DNA of 27,649 nucleotides from Syntrophaceae bacterium UBA1163 (GTDB lineage Bacteria > Desulfobacterota > BSN033 > UBA1163). Below the pieces are notes generated by a model. It was not told where the DNA came from. It saw only the letters and a list, made by a program, of their open reading frames with translations, and did no database searches. The DNA lies in NCBI GenBank assembly GCA_002311635.1, contig DBZJ01000051.1:1-27649 (forward strand), read 5' to 3'. The position numbers were made by a program, and so were the translations under genes. This document shows positions 24,101 to 27,649 of the stretch, in pieces (position 1 is the stretch's first letter; every line of letters starts with the position of its first letter).

Positions 24101-24186
24101 GACAGATCAAATCCCAGCCCACCTATCCATGTCCCTACGGCTGTGGCTCCCGAAATCTTCAAAAAAGTTCTTCGGGTAATTTTCAT
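21124..24186 (-). CDS. fdhA: Selenocysteine-containing formate dehydrogenase, catalytic (alpha) subunit
   Basis: One 1020-residue gene, split into two pieces if TGA at 23617-23619 is taken as a stop. It oxidises formate to CO2 at a Mo/W-bis-MGD centre. Residues 1-35 are a twin-arginine signal (R-R-T-F-L-K). The [4Fe-4S] ligands are C50, C53, C57 and C86. Codon 190 is UGA in A-R-I-U-H-S-P-S-V-A-A-L-G, exactly where Sec or Cys binds the metal in FdnG-type enzymes; His191 is the catalytic partner. The second part continues F-G-R-G-A-M-T-N-H, a family hallmark. The first codon follows AAAGGGG. fdhB starts 14 bases after the TAG stop. A periplasmic electron acceptor is expected, but no cytochrome gene is nearby. 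Confidence 0.95.
23582..23619 (-). promoter_or_regulatory. Predicted bacterial SECIS element of fdhA
   Basis: After the UGA (23617-23619), 14 bases lead to the stem AGCGGCUCU/AGAGUCGUU (9 pairs with two G-U wobbles; 23594-23602 with 23582-23590) closed by the loop GGG. The loop starts 23 bases after the UGA, within the usual bacterial SECIS range. Confidence 0.75.
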
Positions 24187-24347
24187 GAAAATTGATTTCC
24201 CCTTTTCGCAGAATTTTGGATCAGAGTCAAATTCATCCTCTTTCCATTAGCGACTAAAAGAGTAACTCAAAAACTTTAGAGGTAGGGTTCCCTCTATTTG
24301 TCCGTAAGAGAGGACGCGATTGTGCGAAGACGTGTTCTCACTTGTGA

Positions 24348-24375
24348 AAGGTAACACAAAGAAATTTTTTGTCAA
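24348..24375 (-). promoter_or_regulatory. Possible fdhA promoter
   Basis: On the minus strand TTGACA (24370-24375) and TACCTT (24348-24353) are 16 bases apart, about 160 bases ahead of the fdhA start. The -10 is poor, so activation or another sigma factor may be involved. It overlaps the region upstream of hypB. Confidence 0.35.
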
Positions 24376-24404
24376 GAAAAATTAGCTCGGTTTGGACATT
24401 TGCT

Positions 24405-24427
24405 TTCGCAAAAAAATTCATTATAAT
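24405..24427 (+). promoter_or_regulatory. Promoter for hypBA
   Basis: TTGCTT (around 24400-24405) is followed after 16 bases by a perfect TATAAT (24422-24427), with transcription starting about 25 bases before the hypB ATG at 24459. Confidence 0.55.
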
Positions 24428-24458
24428 TCTAAGTAGTTATCAGGAGTGGAGGAAACGG

Positions 24459-25133
24459 ATGAAGATCATAAAACCAAAAGGACCGGAGGTATTCGATATT
24501 GAGTTGGAGAAAGACCTTTTAGCCAAAAACAGAAGTCTAGCCAAAAAAAATAGAAAGAGGTTTGATCGTTCGAATATATTGACGATCGACATCATGGGTT
24601 CGATCGGTTCAGGGAAGACGTCTTTAATCAAGGCAATTTTAAGAAGACTTGGAATGGGCCAGAAGGTGGCTGTCATCGCAGGGGACCTCACGACCACCAT
24701 TGATGCAGAAAGAATCGAAGCAGAAGGAGCCCGCGTTATTCAGGTCAATACTGGAAAGGAATGCCATCTGGATGCAAATCTAATCCGCCGGGCGATCGAC
24801 ACGATGAAACTTGACGATGTTAAACTCCTCTTCATTGAAAATGTCGGGAACCTCATCTGCCCGGGAGAGTTTCCGTTAGGCGCCCACAAAAGGCTGGTGG
24901 TTACTTCCGTGACCGAAGGACCCTATACCATCGTAAAACATCCCTATATCTTCAGAGAGGCGGACGTGATCGTTCTCAATAAAACTGATTTGGCAAAACC
25001 TATGAAGGTGAATATTGCCCAATTGGAAAGAGATGCTCAGCAGGTCAACCCCGGTGCCACTTTTGTTAAGACGAATGCCGTGAAAGGGATCGGGGTACAG
25101 AGAGTGATCGATGCTCTGGGGTTGAAAACCTGA
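24459..25133 (+). CDS. hypB: Hydrogenase nickel incorporation GTPase HypB
   Basis: A 224-residue GTPase that helps to deliver nickel to [NiFe]-hydrogenase. The P-loop G-S-I-G-S-G-K-T-S is followed by A-G-D-L-T-T-T-I-D, N-T-G-K-E-C-H-L-D-A (Cys and His of the metal site) and I-E-N-V-G-N-L-I-C-P. The GTP base motif is N-K-T-D. The N-terminus has no Cys-rich or His-rich metal storage segment, so this is the short form. Start chosen at ATG 24459 after GGAGTGGAGGAAAC; the frame reaches back to 24369 without a better signal. hypA follows after two bases. The remaining hyp and hydrogenase genes are outside the window. Confidence 0.95.
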   Translation: MKIIKPKGPEVFDIELEKDLLAKNRSLAKKNRKRFDRSNILTIDIMGSIGSGKTSLIKAILRRLGMGQKVAVIAGDLTTTIDAERIEAEGARVIQVNTGKECHLDANLIRRAIDTMKLDDVKLLFIENVGNLICPGEFPLGAHKRLVVTSVTEGPYTIVKHPYIFREADVIVLNKTDLAKPMKVNIAQLERDAQQVNPGATFVKTNAVKGIGVQRVIDALGLKT

Positions 25134-25135
25134 AT

Positions 25136-25507
25136 ATGCACGAATTCTCCATATCCAACGAAATTGTGCGAAACGTTCTTGATACGGCAAAAAAAAATAA
25201 TGGGAAAAAGGTTCTCTCTGTCCAACTTGAGATCGGCGAATTAGCCCTCCTCAATGTGGAGCAGGTCACTTTTTGGATTCATGAATTATTCAAGGGAACA
25301 GTCGCGGAAGGGGCAAAGGTCAAAGTGAAAACCATCAAGGCTCGCATCCGATGCGAATCCTGTGGATACAAAGGCGGCATGGACCTTGATCAAAAAGATC
25401 CTTTCCGGCATTTCATCCCTTACGCATGTCCAAAATGTAGCTCATTCCAGATCAAGGTGGAAAAGGGACGGGAGTGCACCCTCAGAAGAATTCAAGCAGT
25501 CAGATAG
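25136..25507 (+). CDS. hypA: Hydrogenase nickel incorporation protein HypA
   Basis: A 123-residue nickel- and zinc-binding chaperone that works with HypB. The N-terminal M-H-E-F-S-I supplies the nickel site (His2). The zinc site has C-E-S-C-G-Y (about residue 75) and C-P-K-C-S-S (about 102), both C-x2-C. Length is typical. Its ATG lies two bases after the hypB TGA, indicating translational coupling. Confidence 0.95.
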   Translation: MHEFSISNEIVRNVLDTAKKNNGKKVLSVQLEIGELALLNVEQVTFWIHELFKGTVAEGAKVKVKTIKARIRCESCGYKGGMDLDQKDPFRHFIPYACPKCSSFQIKVEKGRECTLRRIQAVR

Positions 25508-25521
25508 CGTCGGCTGAACCA

Positions 25522-26397
25522 ATGCCCCTTTCCCTCGTCAATGATCAAGAAGGGTTACGGTCTCACGTGGTCGAGGCACTCGGACGGGAGCCTGTGGAAT
25601 ATCTGGCCGAGTTTGATTTCGTCGATAAGCGGAGAAAGAATCGAAGGACATGGGCTGGGGGAGCAGTTCTCCTGCCGCTTTATTTCCGTGAAGACCAAGA
25701 CCAGGAAGGAAATACTTCGGGCCATTACCTCTTTCTCCTGAGCAAAAGATCGAAGAGCGTCCAACAGCCGGGCGATCTCTGCGCACCGGGTGGTGGAATT
25801 CATCTATTCTTAGATTCCCTGTCAGGGAGGCTCCTTCGGTTCGGACTCTTGCCCGGGACCCGCGGACCTGGTGCCACGCTTGCCAAACAAAAAGGAAAAT
25901 CGGCCTACAGTAAGATCCTTTTTTTATTAAGCAACGCCCTGCGGGAAAGCTGGGAGGAGTTGCGCCTGAGCCCTTTAAATGTCGAATTTTTGGGCCCCTT
26001 GCCGACGTACCATCTTCATCACCGCCCGTGGGTTATCTTCCCCCTGGTCGGCATGGTGAAGCATGGCTGGAAACCCAAGCTCAGCTGGGAAGTGGATAAA
26101 ATCGTTTCCATCCCCTTAGCATCATTTTTCGACCGGGCAAATTATGCGGTTTATTCTTTGGAGGTGCCTGAACGCCTTGTGGCTCAAGGAATTCCCAACC
26201 CCTGGGAGTTTCCGTGTTTAGTCCATAAGGAGGGCGGAGAGGAAGAAATCCTGTGGGGAGCCACTTTTGAAATCATTCAGAGCTTCTTCAAAATTGTTTT
26301 CGATTTTTCCTTCCCCGTCCCGGACAAAGGGAAGATCGTCCGCAGGCTTCTGCCTTTAAATTACTTTTTGGGAAGAGAAGAAAGGTCTGATAGGTAG
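25522..26397 (+). CDS. Nudix hydrolase-like protein with an insertion in the Nudix box
   Basis: About 291 residues from the ATG at 25522; an ATG at 25474, inside hypA, is also in frame. Residues 46-94 read W-A-G-G-A-V-L-L-P-L, then L-L-S-K-R-S, then Q-Q-P-G-D-L-C-A-P-G-G-G-I. After about 45 extra residues comes A-L-R-E-S-W-E-E-L-R-L. The pieces A-P-G-G and R-E-x-x-E-E-L are the two halves of the Nudix box as in CoA pyrophosphatases. The normal spacing between G-G and R-E is far shorter, so the loop is enlarged here. It probably hydrolyses a nucleoside-diphosphate derivative, substrate unknown. It follows hypA by 14 bases on the same strand. Confidence 0.7.
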   Translation: MPLSLVNDQEGLRSHVVEALGREPVEYLAEFDFVDKRRKNRRTWAGGAVLLPLYFREDQDQEGNTSGHYLFLLSKRSKSVQQPGDLCAPGGGIHLFLDSLSGRLLRFGLLPGTRGPGATLAKQKGKSAYSKILFLLSNALRESWEELRLSPLNVEFLGPLPTYHLHHRPWVIFPLVGMVKHGWKPKLSWEVDKIVSIPLASFFDRANYAVYSLEVPERLVAQGIPNPWEFPCLVHKEGGEEEILWGATFEIIQSFFKIVFDFSFPVPDKGKIVRRLLPLNYFLGREERSDR

Positions 26398-26431
26398 CTA
26401 AATTCGACTGATATCCTGCCTGATGTTCCGT

Positions 26432-27649
26432 TTACCCTGCGAATCTCTTCTTTAATTCCTGTTTCAGAATCTTGCCAGTAGGATTGCGAGGGAAACTCTT
26501 CATGAATTGCACGAACTCCGGGAGCTTGTACTTGGCAATCTTGTCCTGCAGATACTCCTTTACTTCCTCTTCGCTCATGGTGCAACCATCTTTCAGGATG
26601 ACACATGCCCGCACACGTTCACCCAGGGCCGGGTCCGGCGCTCCGATGACCGCAACCTCCGCAATCTTCGGATGATTTTCCAAAGGAATCTCGATTTCCC
26701 GGGGATAAATATTTTCCCCGCCGCGGTTAATCATCTCTTTTTTGCGGCCGGAAAAGAAGACACATCCGTTTTCATTCATGTAACCTATATCACCGGTGTG
26801 GAGCCAGCCGTCCTTGATGGCCTCGGCGGTGGCCTCGGGTTTGTTCAGGTAGCCAATCATCACGGCGTCACCCTTGATACAGATCTCTCCCCGCTCGCCA
26901 TAAGGCATGATGTGATTGTTATCGTCCATGATCTCGACCTGCAAACTCGGGTAGGCGATGCCGATCGATGCCCGGTTCTCCGGCATGCCGAAGCTCGATG
27001 TCGTGACCCCGCAAGCCTCGGTGAGGCCATAACCATCAATCACCTGGACGTTGAATTTTTCTTTGAAGGCGTCGATCAGCTCCGGCGGCATGGGGGCGGC
27101 GCCGGAAGAAGCAACCCGCAGCTTCAGCTTGTCATACTCGATGGTTTTGGGGTCGGCGGCATTATAGATGTAGGCATACATGGCGGGAACGCCCTGGACG
27201 AGAGTGACCCCGTATCGAGTGATGGATGGCCAGAAGTCGGCCGGAGAGAAAGTTTTCCGAATACAAAGCGTCAACCCCTGGTAGCTGAGCGGGTATGTAT
27301 GCACGCACAGGGGATTCGTGTGGAACATGGGGAGAATGATCATCATGACGTCTCCGGCTCTGCTCGCGCCCATGGAAGCCCTGTCCTTGCATATGGTCAA
27401 TTGATTCTTGTTCGAGAGAAGGATGCCTTTGGGCGAACCCGTGGTGCCCGAGGAATAGAGGAGAAGAAAAGGATCCTTAAGGGCCTGCGGTACCAGACAT
27501 TCAGCGGTCGGATACTTGTCGAGGATCTCTTGGAGTGTCCCTGTGACGATGTCAGCCCCGTGATCGATTCCCGTAACCACCTCTACGACGGTTGGCTTGT
27601 GGGACGAGAGCTTCCAGCCTCTGGCAAACTCCTCCATATATTCGCTGCG
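26432..27649 (-). CDS. Acyl-CoA synthetase (AMP-forming), C-terminal part; 5' end beyond window
   Basis: The frame stays open to the right edge (R-S-E-Y precedes the first internal ATG at 27637), so the true start lies outside. About 405 residues are present. The AMP-binding core has Y-S-S-G-T-T-G-S-P-K-G and G-Y-G-L-T-E-A-C-G. The hinge region has G-W-L-H-T-G-D-I-G and G-R-K-K-E-M-I-N-R-G-G-E-N-I-Y-P-R-E. The catalytic lysine lies in P-R-N-P-T-G-K-I-L-K. It activates a carboxylate as acyl-AMP, then forms the CoA thioester. Fatty-acid, crotonobetaine and aromatic-acid ligases share these motifs, so the substrate is open. It converges with the Nudix-like gene; no terminator is evident between them. 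Confidence 0.93.
   Translation of the reverse strand, partial: RSEYMEEFARGWKLSSHKPTVVEVVTGIDHGADIVTGTLQEILDKYPTAECLVPQALKDPFLLLYSSGTTGSPKGILLSNKNQLTICKDRASMGASRAGDVMMIILPMFHTNPLCVHTYPLSYQGLTLCIRKTFSPADFWPSITRYGVTLVQGVPAMYAYIYNAADPKTIEYDKLKLRVASSGAAPMPPELIDAFKEKFNVQVIDGYGLTEACGVTTSSFGMPENRASIGIAYPSLQVEIMDDNNHIMPYGERGEICIKGDAVMIGYLNKPEATAEAIKDGWLHTGDIGYMNENGCVFFSGRKKEMINRGGENIYPREIEIPLENHPKIAEVAVIGAPDPALGERVRACVILKDGCTMSEEEVKEYLQDKIAKYKLPEFVQFMKSFPRNPTGKILKQELKKRFAG

Noticed and set aside
1..27649. CRISPR array
   Set aside because: No series of regularly spaced direct repeats; the palindromic repeats are few and far apart.

Overview
The window reads as chromosome of an anaerobic, selenocysteine-using bacterium, most likely Desulfobacterota (the former Deltaproteobacteria). 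The grounds are a Tat-exported selenocysteine formate dehydrogenase with FdhE, a selA gene, a tRNA-Sec gene, hypBA, a molybdenum-carrier-like protein, several lipoproteins and generally mixed base composition. The taxonomic placement is inference; no rRNA gene or other phylogenetic marker is present.

Layout. 1-440: 3' end of an IS200/IS605-type transposase, its right-end hairpin and a strong terminator. 440-1700: two related lipoprotein genes (one with an OmpA domain) behind a clear promoter, minus strand. 1700-3100: minus-strand housekeeping genes (membrane Cys-cluster protein, folK, tatA) and the selenocysteine tRNA gene selC with its own promoter. 3450-6880: lpdA and ftsH on plus. 6900-8600: a molybdenum-carrier-like gene, a lipoprotein gene and a DUF167 gene. 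8780-15060: a long minus-strand run. It holds a UshA-like protein whose reading frame crosses an in-frame UGA, a B12-binding radical SAM protein, selA, an RluD-type pseudouridine synthase and a YfiH/PgeF protein. 15200-19280: an accessory zone with an AbrB/RelE-type toxin-antitoxin pair, a PD-(D/E)XK-like protein, a DUF6150-like protein, an AAA+ ATPase and dispersed palindromic repeats. 19280-24190: fdhA (selenocysteine)-fdhB-fdhE. 24450-26400: hypB, hypA and a Nudix-like gene. 26430-27649: an acyl-CoA ligase cut by the window edge.

How it fits together. The most notable point is that two genes here are interrupted by UGA codons that should be read as selenocysteine. One is fdhA (UGA at 23617-23619). 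The other is the UshA-like gene at 13923-15056 (UGA at 14904-14906, giving a C-P-T-U motif). Each UGA is followed at the right distance by a hairpin with a GG-starting apical loop, as expected for a bacterial SECIS. The UshA-like gene overlaps a radical SAM gene by 4 bp, which in turn overlaps selA by 35 bp. So a predicted exported selenoprotein, a B12/radical-SAM enzyme and the selenium-inserting enzyme form one operon. selC, selA, tatA, fdhE and the molybdenum-carrier-like gene together cover much of what is needed to make and export the formate dehydrogenase. selB and selD are not in this window.
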